Shown here piece by piece: positions 9,061 to 18,666 of a stretch of DNA of 64,000 nt. Within the stretch, counting starts at the first letter, position 1; each line of letters opens with the position of its first letter. The DNA comes from Paracoccus denitrificans (lineage in GTDB: Bacteria; Pseudomonadota; Alphaproteobacteria; Rhodobacterales; Rhodobacteraceae), in contig NZ_FNEA01000004.1 of NCBI RefSeq assembly GCF_900100045.1, positions 62,001-126,000 on the forward strand. Reading direction: 5' to 3'. Below the pieces are notes generated by a model, which was not told where the DNA came from, made no database searches, and saw nothing but the letters and a program-made list of their open reading frames with translations. The position numbers were made by a program, and so were the translations under genes.

Positions 9061-9660
9061 ATGCATGCCTATTTCGCCGGCCTTGGCACCGCCCTGTCGC
9101 TGATCGTCGCCATCGGGGCGCAGAACGCATTCGTGCTGAAACAGGGGCTCATGCGCCGGCATGTGCTGGCGACCTGCGCCTTTTGCGCGATCTCGGATGC
9201 CGTTCTGATCACCGCGGGGGTGCTGGGTGCAGGGGCCATCGCCGCCGGCGCGCCCTGGTTCCTGGCGGCGATGCGCTGGGGCGGCGCGGTCTTCCTGCTG
9301 GCCTATGGCGCGCGCGCCTTTCGTGCCGCCTGGAGGGGCGGTGAGAGCCTGCGGGCCGGGGCGGGCAATGCGGCGGGGCTTGGTGCGACGCTGGCGGTGC
9401 TGGCCGGGCTGACCTGGCTCAACCCGCATGTCTGGCTGGATACGGTGGTGCTGATCGGCTCGATCTCGGCGGGGTGGGAGAACAAGCCGGGCTTCGTCGC
9501 CGGCGCGGTCTCGGCCTCGGTGCTGTTCTTCTTTGCGCTGGGTTACGGCGCGCGCTGGCTGTCGCCGCTGTTCGCGCGGCCCGTGGCGTGGCGGGTGCTG
9601 GACGGGCTGGTGGGGTTGGTCATGTGGTCGATCGCGCTGGGGCTGGTGCTGAACGGCTGA
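9061..9660 (+). CDS. LysE/ArgO family amino-acid exporter
   Basis: The 199-residue membrane protein has five to six hydrophobic segments and the LysE start pattern, G-L-G-T-A-L-S-L-I-V-A-I-G-A-Q-N-A-F-V-L (residues 6-25). It also carries the conserved N-P-H-V-W-L-D-T in the middle. It should export basic amino acids such as lysine or arginine across the inner membrane. ATG 9061 has AAAGGAGAG upstream. The divergent ArgP/LysG-type regulator is the expected partner. Confidence 0.9.
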   Translation: MHAYFAGLGTALSLIVAIGAQNAFVLKQGLMRRHVLATCAFCAISDAVLITAGVLGAGAIAAGAPWFLAAMRWGGAVFLLAYGARAFRAAWRGGESLRAGAGNAAGLGATLAVLAGLTWLNPHVWLDTVVLIGSISAGWENKPGFVAGAVSASVLFFFALGYGARWLSPLFARPVAWRVLDGLVGLVMWSIALGLVLNG

Positions 9661-9687
9661 GCCTTGCGCTGCCCCGGCGGACAGGGC

Positions 9688-10614
9688 ATGGCTGGCGGCA
9701 TGAGCAGGGCCACTCCCATCCTTCGCAACGACCTGCCGGGCATCCTGTGGATGCTGGCGGCGGGGCTGTGCTTTGTCGGCGTCAACGGCACGGTGCGCTG
9801 GCTGGGGCAGGCGCTGCCGGCGGCCGAGGGCGCCTTCATCCGCTTTGCCTTCGGCTTGCTGTTCCTGGTCCCGGCGCTGGGGCCGGCCTTGCGGCGGGGA
9901 TTCGCGCCGCGCATCTGGGCGCTTTTCGTGCTGCGCGGCGGGCTGCATGTGCTGGCGGTGATCCTGTGGTTCTATGCCCTGGCGCGCATTACCGTGGCCG
10001 AGGTCACCGCCATCGGCTATCTCAACCCGATCGTGGTCACGCTGGGCGCGACGCTGCTGATGGGGGAGCGGATCTCGTGGCGGCGGGCGCTGGCCATCGC
10101 CGTGGCGCTGGCGGGCGCGATGATCGTGCTGCGCCCCGGCATCCGGGTGCTGGAGCCGGGGCATGTCGCGCAATTGGGCGCCTCGGTGATCTTCGGGATG
10201 TCCTACCTGGTGGCGAAGCGGCTGTCCGAACTGGTGCCGGCCACGGTGGTCGTGGCGATGATGTCGCTGACGGTCTGCATCGGGCTGGCCCCCATCGCGG
10301 CGCTGGTCTGGGTGCCGCCGACGCCCCTGCAATATGCGGTGCTGGCCTGCACGGCGCTTTTCGCCACCGCGGGCCATTACGCCATGACGCGGGCCTTTGT
10401 CGCCGCGCCCCTGACGGTGACGCAGCCGGTCACCTTCCTGCAGCTGATCTGGGCCAGCCTGCTGGGCGCGCTGGTCTTTGCCGAGCCGGTCGACCTGTGG
10501 GTGCTGGTGGGCGGCGCGATCATGATCGGCGCCATCAGCTACATCACCTGGCGCGAGGCGAGGCTGCGGCGCCAGACGATCACGCCGCCGGTGGGCGCGA
10601 CCCGGGAAAGCTGA
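9688..10614 (+). CDS. EamA/DMT family transporter
   Basis: The protein of about 308 residues has ten predicted membrane segments arranged as two EamA repeats, with G-x-L-x-x-L-x-A and A-x-x-I-x-x-L-x-P-I-x-V-type motifs in each half. It belongs to the drug/metabolite transporter superfamily; the substrate cannot be read from sequence. It begins 27 bases after the LysE-type gene on the same strand, so the two may share a transcript. ATG 9700 is an equally possible start. No good ribosome site decides between them. Confidence 0.85.
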   Translation: MAGGMSRATPILRNDLPGILWMLAAGLCFVGVNGTVRWLGQALPAAEGAFIRFAFGLLFLVPALGPALRRGFAPRIWALFVLRGGLHVLAVILWFYALARITVAEVTAIGYLNPIVVTLGATLLMGERISWRRALAIAVALAGAMIVLRPGIRVLEPGHVAQLGASVIFGMSYLVAKRLSELVPATVVVAMMSLTVCIGLAPIAALVWVPPTPLQYAVLACTALFATAGHYAMTRAFVAAPLTVTQPVTFLQLIWASLLGALVFAEPVDLWVLVGGAIMIGAISYITWREARLRRQTITPPVGATRES

Positions 10615-10635
10615 CCCGGCCGCGCCCGTCCGGGC

Positions 10636-11694
10636 CTAGTGCTCGACGGCACCGCCGCCCTGGCTGCGTTGCGCGACCAGGCGCGTCATGATGCCCTGCC
10701 GCGTCACCCGCCGTCCGCCTTGCAGGGGCAGCATCTCGGCATCCGCCTCGGTCATGATCTGGATGACCTCGCGCACCGGGGTTTCGGGGTCGATGGGCTC
10801 GCCCGCCGCTTCGCCCGGCTCGGCCATGTCCTCGGCGGTCAGCACCGCCAGCGGGTTCATGTGGGCCACGAAATCCTCGACATAGGCGTTGACCGGATTG
10901 GCGATGATCTCGCGCGCGGTGCCGACCTGCACGATGCGGCCGCCCTCCATCAGCGCGATGCGGTTGCCGATGCGGAACGCCTCGTCGAGGTCGTGGCTGA
11001 CGAAGATGATGGTGCGGCGGAACCGCTGCTGCAATTCCAGCAACTCGTCCTGGAGCCGGTTGCGGATCAGCGGGTCCAGCGCCGAGAAGGGCTCGTCCAT
11101 CAGCAGGATCGGCGCCTCGGTGGCGAATGCGCGTGCCAGGCCGACGCGCTGCTGCATGCCGCCCGAAAGGTCGCCCACCTTGCGCTCGGCCCATTCGGCC
11201 AGGCCGACGGTGGCGAGCTGGGCATCGACGCGCTTGCGCCGCTCGGCCGCGGGGATGCCGGCAAGTTCCAGCCCCAGCCCCACGTTCTCGCGTACCGAGC
11301 GCCAGGGAAGCAGGCCGAATTGCTGGAAGACCATGGCGATGCATTCGCGCCTGAGTCGCCGCAACTCGGCGCCCGAGGCTTTCGTGACCGAGGCCATGCG
11401 GTCGCCGTCCCAGATCCGCACCTCGCCGCGGCAGACGGCGTTGAGCCCGTTCACCGCCCGCAGAAGCGTGGACTTGCCCGAGCCGGACAGGCCCATCAGC
11501 ACCAGGATCTCGCCCTCGCGCACGGTCAGCGAGCAATTGTGAACGCCCAACACCTGTCCGGTCTCGGCCTTGATCGGGCCGCGTTCCAGCCCTTGGTCCA
11601 TCAGCGGCAGCGCGGCATTGGGCGCGTCGCCGAACACGATGTTCACATTGTCGAATTCGACCGCATTATGTGCGGCTTGCATGCGTTCACTCAT
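10636..11694 (-). CDS. choV: Choline ABC transporter, ATP-binding protein
   Basis: This 352-residue ATPase powers choline uptake with ChoW and ChoX. It has Walker A G-L-S-G-S-G-K-S-T (68-76), the Q-loop near 124, signature L-S-G-G-M-Q-Q-R (176-183), Walker B I-L-L-M-D-E-P (196-202) and the H-loop S-H-D-L-D-E-A. The C-terminal region resembles the regulatory tail of glycine-betaine/proline importers, in a reduced form. Its start overlaps the choW stop by 8 bases, which implies coupled translation. It is the last gene of choXWV. Confidence 0.93.
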   Translation of the reverse strand: MSERMQAAHNAVEFDNVNIVFGDAPNAALPLMDQGLERGPIKAETGQVLGVHNCSLTVREGEILVLMGLSGSGKSTLLRAVNGLNAVCRGEVRIWDGDRMASVTKASGAELRRLRRECIAMVFQQFGLLPWRSVRENVGLGLELAGIPAAERRKRVDAQLATVGLAEWAERKVGDLSGGMQQRVGLARAFATEAPILLMDEPFSALDPLIRNRLQDELLELQQRFRRTIIFVSHDLDEAFRIGNRIALMEGGRIVQVGTAREIIANPVNAYVEDFVAHMNPLAVLTAEDMAEPGEAAGEPIDPETPVREVIQIMTEADAEMLPLQGGRRVTRQGIMTRLVAQRSQGGGAVEH

Positions 11695-12538
11695 CGCGCC
11701 CCCTTACCCGCAGCATCCGGTCCAGCATGATGGCGACCACCACGATGATGAAGCCGCTTTCGAAACCCAGCGCCGTGTTCACGCTGTTGAGCGCCCGGAC
11801 CACCGGCACGCCCAGCCCCGAGGCGCCAACCAGCGCCGCAATGACGACCATGGACAGCGACAGCATGATGGTCTGGTTCAGCCCTGCCATGATCTGCGAA
11901 GTGGCCGAGGGCAGCTCGACCTTCCACAGCAGCTGGCGCGGCGTGGCGCCGAAGGCGATGGCGGCCTCGACCAGCGCCTTGGGGGTCGAGCTGATGCCCA
12001 GATGCGTCAGCCGGATCGGCGCCGGCAGCACGAAGATCACCGTGGCGATCAGGCCGGGCACCATGCCGATGCCGAAGAACACGATGGCCGGGATCAGGTA
12101 GACGAAGGTCGGCAGCGTCTGCATCAGGTCCAGCACCGGCCGCATCCAGGCATAGAGCCGGGGCCGGTGCGCGGCGGCGATGCCCAGCGGCACGCCGATC
12201 GCCATGCAGACCACGCAGGCCGACAGCACCAGCGTCAGCGATTGCATCGTCGCGTCCCAATAGCCCTGGTTGAGGATGAACAGAAAGCCCAGCGCGACCA
12301 GCAGGCAGGTCTTCCAGCTGCGTTGCAGCGCCCAGGTCAATGCCACGGCCAGCAGGGTGAAGACCAGCGGATGGGGGAACACCAGCATCTTCAGGATGCC
12401 GCCGATCAGCCCGTCCATCATCTTCGAGATGAAGTTGAAGACGACCGCGGCGTTGGCGTTCAGCCAGTCGAAGATCGCCTTGGCGGTGCGGCCCACCGGG
12501 ATCTTTGTATCGGTCAGAAGTGCAGTCAGTTGGTCCAT
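11687..12538 (-). CDS. choW: Choline ABC transporter, permease
   Basis: The 283-residue inner-membrane permease of the ProW/OpuAB type has six to seven hydrophobic segments. The coupling-loop motif E-A-A-I-A-F-G-A-T-P-R-Q-L-L-W-K-V lies near residue 190, followed by the E-L-P-S-A region. It should form the choline channel with ChoV. I chose ATG 12538, which has AAGGGA upstream. choX lies 164 bases upstream on the same strand. Confidence 0.92.
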   Translation of the reverse strand: MDQLTALLTDTKIPVGRTAKAIFDWLNANAAVVFNFISKMMDGLIGGILKMLVFPHPLVFTLLAVALTWALQRSWKTCLLVALGFLFILNQGYWDATMQSLTLVLSACVVCMAIGVPLGIAAAHRPRLYAWMRPVLDLMQTLPTFVYLIPAIVFFGIGMVPGLIATVIFVLPAPIRLTHLGISSTPKALVEAAIAFGATPRQLLWKVELPSATSQIMAGLNQTIMLSLSMVVIAALVGASGLGVPVVRALNSVNTALGFESGFIIVVVAIMLDRMLRVRGRDE

Positions 12539-12702
12539 GCGTCCCTTTCTTTCTGCCATGCGGGACATTCGGGCGTCCGGGGACCGGCATGCGCCACGGG
12601 ATCATGGCGGCACGGCCCGGAGGCGATGTCCCGGCTAGGGTAGAGGAAAATGCCCGATGAGCAAGGCGCGCGGGCAGGAGGCTGCATCCCGCCCGCCGGA
12701 CC

Positions 12703-13656
12703 TCACTTGGACAGCACCGTGTCCAGGGCCGCCTGCGCATCGCCGCCATCGGCAGCGGTCACGCCCGCGATCCAGGGTTTTGCCGCGTCCGGGTTGGCCT
12801 TCAGCCATTTCAGCGCCGCATCGGCGGGCTGCTCGCCGTCGTTCAGGATCAGGCCCATGACCTCGTTCTCCATGGGCAGGGTGAATTCCAGGTTCTGCAG
12901 GAACTTGCCGACGTTCGGGCAGGCCTCGACATAGCCGGCGCGGGTGTTGGTATCGACCCGCGCGCCGCCGAAGTCGGGGCCGAAGACCTCGTCGCCGCCG
13001 GACAGGTAGGTCATCTGGAACTGGCTGTTCATCGGATGCGGCTCCCAGCCCAGGAAGATCACCGGCTTGCCGGCGGCGTCGGCACGGGCGACCTGCGCCA
13101 GCATGCCCTGTTCGCTGCTTTCGACGACCTCGAAGGTGCCTAGGTCGAACTTGTTGTCGGCCACCATGTCCAGCAGCAGGCGGTTGCCGTCATTGCCCGG
13201 CTCGATGCCGTAGATCTTGCCGGCCAGCGCGTCCTTGTGCTGGGCGATCTTGCCGAAATCGTCGATGCCCAGATCGGCGCCGGCCTGGTTCGTCGCCAGC
13301 GTGTATTTCGCCCCGGTCAGGTTCGTGCGCACGATCTCGACCGTGCCCGCCTCGCGATAGGGGGCGATATCGGCCTCCATCGTCGGCATCCAGTTGCCCA
13401 GGAACACGTCCACGTCGTCGGTCGACATGGCGGTATAGGTCACCGGCACCGACAGGATCTTGGTCTCGGTCTGGTAGCCGAGGGCCTGGAGCACGGTCGA
13501 GGCCAGCGCCGTGGTGGCGCTGATATCGCTCCAGCCGACATCCGAGAAGACGACCTTGCGGCACTCCATCGGCTCTTCTGCCGCAGCGATGCCAGCCGTG
13601 GCGAGCGAGGCGACCAGCCCGGCGGCAAGAGCGGCGGTGGTGCGACGAAAAGTCAT
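12703..13656 (-). CDS. choX: Choline-binding periplasmic protein
   Basis: The 317-residue solute-binding protein has a signal peptide (about 1-26, ending A-G-I-A-A-A) and an OpuAC-type ligand domain. Tryptophans and tyrosines that could build an aromatic cage for the quaternary amine are visible in D-V-G-W-S-D, L-G-N-W-M-P-T-M and F-L-G-W-E-P-H-P-M-N. It should capture choline in the periplasm and deliver it to ChoWV. ATG 13656 follows AGGGAGA. The promoter region is shared with betIBA and holds a BetI-type palindrome. Confidence 0.93.
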   Translation of the reverse strand: MTFRRTTAALAAGLVASLATAGIAAAEEPMECRKVVFSDVGWSDISATTALASTVLQALGYQTETKILSVPVTYTAMSTDDVDVFLGNWMPTMEADIAPYREAGTVEIVRTNLTGAKYTLATNQAGADLGIDDFGKIAQHKDALAGKIYGIEPGNDGNRLLLDMVADNKFDLGTFEVVESSEQGMLAQVARADAAGKPVIFLGWEPHPMNSQFQMTYLSGGDEVFGPDFGGARVDTNTRAGYVEACPNVGKFLQNLEFTLPMENEVMGLILNDGEQPADAALKWLKANPDAAKPWIAGVTAADGGDAQAALDTVLSK

Positions 13657-13702
13657 CTTTATCTCCCTGGTTTGTTGACTGGTGAGTCGATTAAGGCTTT
13701 TA

Positions 13703-13722
13703 TTGATTGACGAGTCAATCAA
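13703..13722. promoter_or_regulatory. BetI operator
   Basis: TTGATTGAC-GA-GTCAATCAA is a perfect 9-bp inverted repeat between the divergent choX and betI genes. It closely resembles the known BetI operator, which contains TTGATTG and TCAAT halves. A poorer copy (TTGACT-GGTG-AGTCGA) lies about 15 bases to the left, nearer choX. The site fits choline-relieved repression of both transcripts. Confidence 0.8.
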
Positions 13723-13786
13723 AGATCTGTCAGATACGGGTCTCTTGCGCGAATTTTCGAACGAAACTGCACAATGGTATCCTGTC

Positions 13787-14356
13787 ATGCCCAAGCTTGG
13801 CGCTGAACCTATCCGAAAAGCGGCGCTGATCAACGCCGCGATTGCCACAGTGGGGCGGGCGGGCTCGCTGGATGTCACCGTGGCGCAGATCGCGCGCGAG
13901 GCGGGCATGTCCTCGGCCCTGGCGCATCACTATTTCGGCTCCAAGGAGCGGATCTTCCTGGCAGCCATGCGGCATATCCTGACGCAATACGGCACCTCGA
14001 CCCGCACGGCGCTGCGGGGGGCCGGGACGCCGCAGGACCGGCTGCGCGCCATCGTCGGCGCCAGTTTCGACAGCGCGAACTTCGAGCGCGAGACCATCGC
14101 CGCCTGGCTGAACTTCTATGCCCTGGCGCTGGTCGAGCCCGAGGCGGCGCGGCTTTTGCGCGTCTATCACCGCCGGCTCTCCTCGAACCTGCTGGTGGCG
14201 CTGCGCCCCCTGGCGGGTGCCGGGGCCGAGCGGATCGCCCGCACGCTGGGGGCACTGATCGACGGGCTTTACCTGCGCGCGGCGCTGTCCAACGAGGCCG
14301 ATGCGGCCGCCGCCGAACGCACGACGCTGGATTATCTGGAGAAGGTGCTGCCATGA
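13787..14356 (+). CDS. betI: TetR-family repressor BetI
   Basis: The 189-residue regulator begins [17 protein letters not shown], typical of BetI. The TetR helix-turn-helix spans about residues 14-58, with [12 protein letters not shown] and the recognition helix L-A-H-H-Y-F-G-S-K. BetI represses choline-to-betaine genes until choline is present. It overlaps betB by four bases (ATGA), giving a betIBA operon. The ATG at 13787 matches the family start. Confidence 0.94.
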   Translation: MPKLGAEPIRKAALINAAIATVGRAGSLDVTVAQIAREAGMSSALAHHYFGSKERIFLAAMRHILTQYGTSTRTALRGAGTPQDRLRAIVGASFDSANFERETIAAWLNFYALALVEPEAARLLRVYHRRLSSNLLVALRPLAGAGAERIARTLGALIDGLYLRAALSNEADAAAAERTTLDYLEKVLP

Positions 14357-15798
14357 GCCATGATGCGCAACCGCAGGCGAGCCTTTACATCGACGGTGGC
14401 TTCGTCGAGGGCGAGGGCGCGGCGCTGCCCGTGCATTATCCCTATACCGGCGAGGTGATCGCGTTGCTGCGCGAGGCGAATCGCGACCAGGTCGCCCGCG
14501 CCACTGCCGCCGCGGCCGCCGCCCAGCCGGCATGGGCCGCCGCCCGTCCGGTCGAGCGCGGCCGGGTGCTGATTCGCGCGGCACAGATCATCCGCGAGCG
14601 GGCCGAGGAACTGGCGCGGCTGGAGACGCTGGATACCGGCAAGCCGATCCAGGAGACGCGGGTGGCCGACTGGCCCTCGGGCGCCGATGCGCTGGAATAT
14701 TTCGGCGGGCTCGCGCCCACCGTCACCGGGCAGATGATCCCGCTGGGCGGCGATTTCGCCTATACGATCCGCGAGGCGCTGGGGGTCTGCGTCGGCATCG
14801 GCGCCTGGAACTATCCCAGCCAGATTGCCTGCTGGAAGGCGGCGCCGGCGCTGGCCATGGGCAATGCCATGGTCTTCAAGCCCAGCGAGGAAACGCCGCT
14901 GGGCGCGCTGAAACTGGCCGAGATCCTGGCCGAGGCGGGGCTGCCGCCGGGCATCTTCAACGTGGTGCAGGGGCGCGGCGAGATCGGCGCGGCGCTGGTG
15001 ACGGACCCGCGCGTGGCCAAGGTTTCGCTGACCGGCTCGGTCGCGACCGGGCAGAGGGTCTATGCGAGCGCGGCCGAGGGCATGCGCCATGTCACCATGG
15101 AGCTGGGCGGCAAGTCGCCGCTGATCGTCTTTGACGACGCCTCGCTGGATGATGCGGTCGGTGCGGCGGTGCTGGCGAATTTCTATTCCTCGGGCCAGAT
15201 CTGCTCGAACGGCACCCGGGTCTTCGTGCAGAACGGCATCCTGCCCGAGTTCCTCGACCGGCTGGCCGAGCGGGTGGCCGGGGTCAGGATCGGCGATCCG
15301 CTGGACGAGGAGACCCAGCACGGCCCCATCGTCAGCCCGGGCCAGGCGGCGAAGATCCGTGCCGCCATCGCGCGCGGCCGCGACGAGGGTGCGCGGCTGG
15401 TCTGCGGCGGGCCGGGCGAGGGCCCATTCGTCCCGCCGACCGTGTTTGCCGATGCCTCGGACGACATGTGGATCGTGCGCGAGGAGATCTTCGGCCCGGT
15501 GATGTCGGTGCTGGGCTTTTCCTCGGAGGACGAAGTGGTCGGGCGCGCCAATGCCTCGCCCTATGGGCTGGCGGCGGGGGTGTTCACCCGCGACCTGGCG
15601 CGCGGCCACCGGGTCGCGGCGGCCCTGCAGGCCGGCACCACCTGGATCAACGCCTATAACCTGACCCCGGTCGAGGCGCCCTTCGGCGGCGTCAAGCTGT
15701 CGGGGATCGGGCGCGAGAACTCGGCCGCTGCCATCGAGCATTATTCGCAGCTGAAATCGGTCTATGTCGGCATGGGAGGCGTCGATGCGCCCTATTGA
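14353..15798 (+). CDS. betB: Betaine aldehyde dehydrogenase
   Basis: BetB oxidises betaine aldehyde to glycine betaine with NAD(P)+. The 481-residue enzyme shows the aldehyde dehydrogenase general base in M-E-L-G-G-K-S-P (Glu250), the catalytic Cys284 in [11 protein letters not shown], the cofactor motif S-L-T-G-S-V-A-T-G (225-233) and N-Y-P (153-155). It is coupled to betI by a four-base overlap. Repeat copy c lies between it and betA. Confidence 0.95.
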   Translation: MSHDAQPQASLYIDGGFVEGEGAALPVHYPYTGEVIALLREANRDQVARATAAAAAAQPAWAAARPVERGRVLIRAAQIIRERAEELARLETLDTGKPIQETRVADWPSGADALEYFGGLAPTVTGQMIPLGGDFAYTIREALGVCVGIGAWNYPSQIACWKAAPALAMGNAMVFKPSEETPLGALKLAEILAEAGLPPGIFNVVQGRGEIGAALVTDPRVAKVSLTGSVATGQRVYASAAEGMRHVTMELGGKSPLIVFDDASLDDAVGAAVLANFYSSGQICSNGTRVFVQNGILPEFLDRLAERVAGVRIGDPLDEETQHGPIVSPGQAAKIRAAIARGRDEGARLVCGGPGEGPFVPPTVFADASDDMWIVREEIFGPVMSVLGFSSEDEVVGRANASPYGLAAGVFTRDLARGHRVAAALQAGTTWINAYNLTPVEAPFGGVKLSGIGRENSAAAIEHYSQLKSVYVGMGGVDAPY

Positions 15799-15805
15799 TC
15801 GGCGT

Positions 15806-15854
15806 CGCGCCCCTGGCGCGGTGGGCATGGGTATTTGGAAAACGGAAAGAGCCG
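15806..15854 (+). repeat. GAGTATTTGG-type element, copy c
   Basis: A hairpin CGCGCC-CCT-GGCGCG (15806-15820) is followed by GTGGGCAT, GGGTATTTGG and AAAACGGAAAGAG. It lies inside the betIBA operon between betB and betA, in the sense orientation. It might therefore cut expression or trigger processing between the two. Confidence 0.75.
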
Positions 15855-15879
15855 CGGCGGCGGTGCAGGGGAGGCAGGC

Positions 15880-17532
15880 GTGATCCCGGATTATGTGATC
15901 GTCGGAGCCGGCTCGGCCGGTTGCGCGCTGGCTTACCGGCTGGTGATGGCCGGCAAGCGGGTGGACATCATCGAATATGGCGGCAGCGATGTCGGGCCCT
16001 TCATCCAGATGCCGGCGGCGCTGAGCTATCCGATGAACATGCGCCGCTATGACTGGGGGTTTTCGTCCGAGCCCGAGCCGCATCTGGGCAGGCGCCGGCT
16101 GGTCACGCCGCGCGGCAAGGTGGTCGGCGGCTCGTCCTCGATCAACGGCATGGTCTTCGTGCGCGGCCATGCCCGGGATTTCGACTTCTGGGCCGAAAGC
16201 GGCGCCGGCGGCTGGGCCTATGCCGACGTGCTGCCCTATTTCAAGCGCATGGAAAGCTCGCATGGCGCGGTCAGCGACTATCGCGGCACCGAGGGGCCGC
16301 TGCATGTGACGCGCGGCTCGCGCAAGAATCCGCTGTTCAACGCCTTCATCCGGGCGGGGCGTGAGGCCGGCTATCCGACGACCGAGGATTACAACGGCGC
16401 CCGGCAGGAGGGTTTCGGCGCCATGGAGGCGACGATCTGGGAAGGCCGGCGCTGGTCGGCCGCCAATGCCTATCTGCGTCCGGCGCAGGAAACCGGCCAG
16501 CTGCGGCTGCGGCGGGGACTGGCGCAGCGCGTGGTCTTCGAGGATGGCCGCGCCGTGGGGGTCGAGGTGAAAAACAGCCGCGGGGTCAATGTATTCCGCG
16601 CGAAACATGAGGTGATCCTTTCGGCCAGCTCGATCAATACGCCGAAGCTGCTGATGCTGTCGGGCATCGGGCCGGCCGAGCATCTGGCCGAGCATGGCAT
16701 CGCGGTCCGGGCGGACCGGCCCGGGGTGGGGGCGAACCTGCAGGACCACCTGGAAGTCTATATGCAATATACCGCCACCAAGCCCATCACGCTCTACAAG
16801 CACTGGAACCTGTGGGGGAAGGGCTCGATCGGGGCGCAATGGCTGGCGACGGGGACGGGCCTGGGCGCCTCGAACCAGTTCGAGAGCTGCGGTTTCATCC
16901 GTTCCGCGGCGGGGGTGGAATATCCCGACATCCAGTATCACTTCCTGCCGCTTGCCGTGCGCTACGACGGCAAGGCGGCGGCCGAGGGACATGGCTTCCA
17001 GGTCCATGTCGGGCCGATGCGCTCGAAATCGCGCGGCACGGTGCGGCTGAAATCCGCCGATCCCAGGCAGGCGCCCGAGATCCGCTTCAACTACATGTCG
17101 CATCCCGACGACTGGGCCGAGTTCCGCGCCTGCGTGCGGCTGACGCGCGAGATCTTCGAGCAGCCGGCCTTTGCCGAATACAAGGGCTACGAGATCCAGC
17201 CCGGCGAGGAAGTCGTGAGCGACGAGCAGATCGACGCCTTCATCCGCGAACATGCCGAGTCGGCATTCCACCCCTGCGGCACGGCGCGCATGGGCCGCGC
17301 CGACGACCCGATGGCGGTGGTCGACCCCGAATTGCGGGTGATCGGGGTCGAGGGGCTGCGCGTTGCCGACAGCTCGATCTTTCCGCGCATCACCAATGGC
17401 AACCTGAACGCGCCCTCGATCATGACCGGCGAAAAGGCCGCCGACCACATCCTGGGCCAGGGGATGCTGGCGCCGCTGAACCTGGGACCGGAGATTTCGC
17501 CCGATTGGGAGAAACTCCAGCGATCCGCCTAG
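15880..17532 (+). CDS. betA: Choline dehydrogenase
   Basis: BetA is a flavin enzyme of the GMC family that oxidises choline to betaine aldehyde. The 550-residue protein has the FAD-binding G-A-G-S-A-G at residues 9-14, GMC signature 1 in [14 protein letters not shown], signature 2 in the [14 protein letters not shown] region, and the active-site [10 protein letters not shown] chose the GTG at 15880 because AGGGGAGG precedes it and it starts the nucleotide fold correctly. Its stop is one base from that of the converging YceD gene. Confidence 0.94.
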   Translation: MIPDYVIVGAGSAGCALAYRLVMAGKRVDIIEYGGSDVGPFIQMPAALSYPMNMRRYDWGFSSEPEPHLGRRRLVTPRGKVVGGSSSINGMVFVRGHARDFDFWAESGAGGWAYADVLPYFKRMESSHGAVSDYRGTEGPLHVTRGSRKNPLFNAFIRAGREAGYPTTEDYNGARQEGFGAMEATIWEGRRWSAANAYLRPAQETGQLRLRRGLAQRVVFEDGRAVGVEVKNSRGVNVFRAKHEVILSASSINTPKLLMLSGIGPAEHLAEHGIAVRADRPGVGANLQDHLEVYMQYTATKPITLYKHWNLWGKGSIGAQWLATGTGLGASNQFESCGFIRSAAGVEYPDIQYHFLPLAVRYDGKAAAEGHGFQVHVGPMRSKSRGTVRLKSADPRQAPEIRFNYMSHPDDWAEFRACVRLTREIFEQPAFAEYKGYEIQPGEEVVSDEQIDAFIREHAESAFHPCGTARMGRADDPMAVVDPELRVIGVEGLRVADSSIFPRITNGNLNAPSIMTGEKAADHILGQGMLAPLNLGPEISPDWEKLQRSA

Positions 17533-17533
17533 G

Positions 17534-18061
17534 TTACGAGTCGTTCTTCGGCTGTTTCAGCAGGTCCGCGAGCCCGGCGAAAGGCTTGCGGGCCGGTTCC
17601 TCGGGCGCGGGTTCGGGCGCGTCCAGCGCCGCATCCTCGGCGCGGGGGTAAAGCGGCAAGGCCAGCACCAGCGCCTCGGTCATGATCGCCTCGACGTCGA
17701 TGAACTGTCCCAGGGGCTCCAGTTCTTCGTCGGGCATCTCGACCTCGTCATCCTCGGGTGTGCCGACATGGGGCGAAAAGACGCGATGCACCTCTTCGCG
17801 CAGATCGGTCGCGACCGGCGCCAGCGTCACCACGCAGGGCTGCACGACACGGGCCGCCAGTTCACCCGTCACCTCCCAGGCGTCGCTGGCCAGCGCGCGG
17901 ATGCGGCCGGAAAAGCGCAGCCGGGGCAGGGCGTTCAGCCCCAGCTCGGCCGCCAGCGCCTCGCGTGCGGGCGCGGCGGGGGCCAGCGCGAAATCGGTCG
18001 GCTGCCGGGGGTTCAGGTGGGCCACCCGGAACCGGGTCTGCGGGGTTTTGGAATCGGTCAT
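17534..18061 (-). CDS. YceD family (DUF177) protein
   Basis: The 175-residue acidic protein matches the YceD/DUF177 family. An N-terminal half with G-R-I-R-A-L-A-S-D-A-W-E-V-T-G-E-L leads to the conserved V-V-Q-P-C-V-V-T-L segment with its single cysteine (about residue 76). YceD relatives are linked to 23S rRNA accumulation and usually sit next to rpmF. Here rpmF is 34 kb away and the neighbour is bamE, which diverges. Confidence 0.85.
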   Translation of the reverse strand: MTDSKTPQTRFRVAHLNPRQPTDFALAPAAPAREALAAELGLNALPRLRFSGRIRALASDAWEVTGELAARVVQPCVVTLAPVATDLREEVHRVFSPHVGTPEDDEVEMPDEELEPLGQFIDVEAIMTEALVLALPLYPRAEDAALDAPEPAPEEPARKPFAGLADLLKQPKNDS

Positions 18062-18175
18062 CGGTGGCCTTTCGCGGGCTGATCCGCCCTGGGTCTGGAT
18101 ATTCTTGAGCGCGGGGCATGAGTTTGCTAAGCCGGTCGCGCGGCGTCAACAGGCGCGTAGAGGGACAGAGAGAAG

Positions 18176-18631
18176 ATGAAGATTTCCCGGCGGCAGCTCT
18201 TGGGTCTTGCACTGGCCGCACCTCTTGGCCTTTCCGCCTGCCAGGCCACCTATCGCAACCACGGCTACATCCCCCCCGAGGAGCAGCTGGCGCAGGTGAC
18301 CGTCGGCCAGACCACGCAATCCGATCTGGAGGGGCTGATCGGCCGGCCCTCGGCGCAGGGGCTGCTGACCGGCTCCGCCTGGTATTACGTCGGTTCGCGC
18401 TGGCAGCATTACGGCCCGCGCGAGCCGCGCGAGATCGACCGCCAGGTGCTTGCCGTCAGCTTTGCCGAAAGCGGCGTGGTCAGCAATGTCGAGCGTTTCG
18501 GGCTGGAGCGCGGGCAGGTCGTGGTGCTGTCGCGCCGCGTGACGGATACCGGCGTGACCAGCCTTGGCCTGATCCGCCAACTGCTGGGCAATGTCGGCCG
18601 CGTCCAGGCCGGAGATTTCCTCGGGGATTGA
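18176..18631 (+). CDS. bamE: Outer membrane assembly lipoprotein BamE
   Basis: BamE is an accessory lipoprotein of the Bam complex that inserts beta-barrel proteins. The 151-residue protein has a twin-arginine-containing signal (K-I-S-R-R-Q) and a lipobox L-S-A-C with Cys22 as the lipidated residue. A SmpA/OmlA domain follows, with V-T-V-G-Q-T-T-Q-S-D-L and I-G-R-P-S. Its start has AGAGAGAAG upstream, and it ends in an intrinsic terminator. Confidence 0.9.
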   Translation: MKISRRQLLGLALAAPLGLSACQATYRNHGYIPPEEQLAQVTVGQTTQSDLEGLIGRPSAQGLLTGSAWYYVGSRWQHYGPREPREIDRQVLAVSFAESGVVSNVERFGLERGQVVVLSRRVTDTGVTSLGLIRQLLGNVGRVQAGDFLGD

Positions 18632-18639
18632 CGGGAACG

Positions 18640-18661
18640 GGGCGCCCATCGGCGCCCTTTT
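18640..18661 (+). terminator. Intrinsic terminator of bamE
   Basis: The 7-bp stem GGGCGCC/GGCGCCC (18640-18646 and 18651-18657) with loop CATC is followed by four T residues, nine bases after the bamE stop. Confidence 0.8.
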
Positions 18662-18666
18662 CCATG

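Noticed and set aside
8980..10377. An upstream extension of the LysR gene to 755 residues
   Set aside because: The added part is antisense to the LysE and EamA exporters. The LysR domain starts cleanly at 8979.
14332..17448. A 1038-codon frame on the minus strand across betB and betA
   Set aside because: Both plus-strand genes have complete catalytic motifs. The antisense frame has none.
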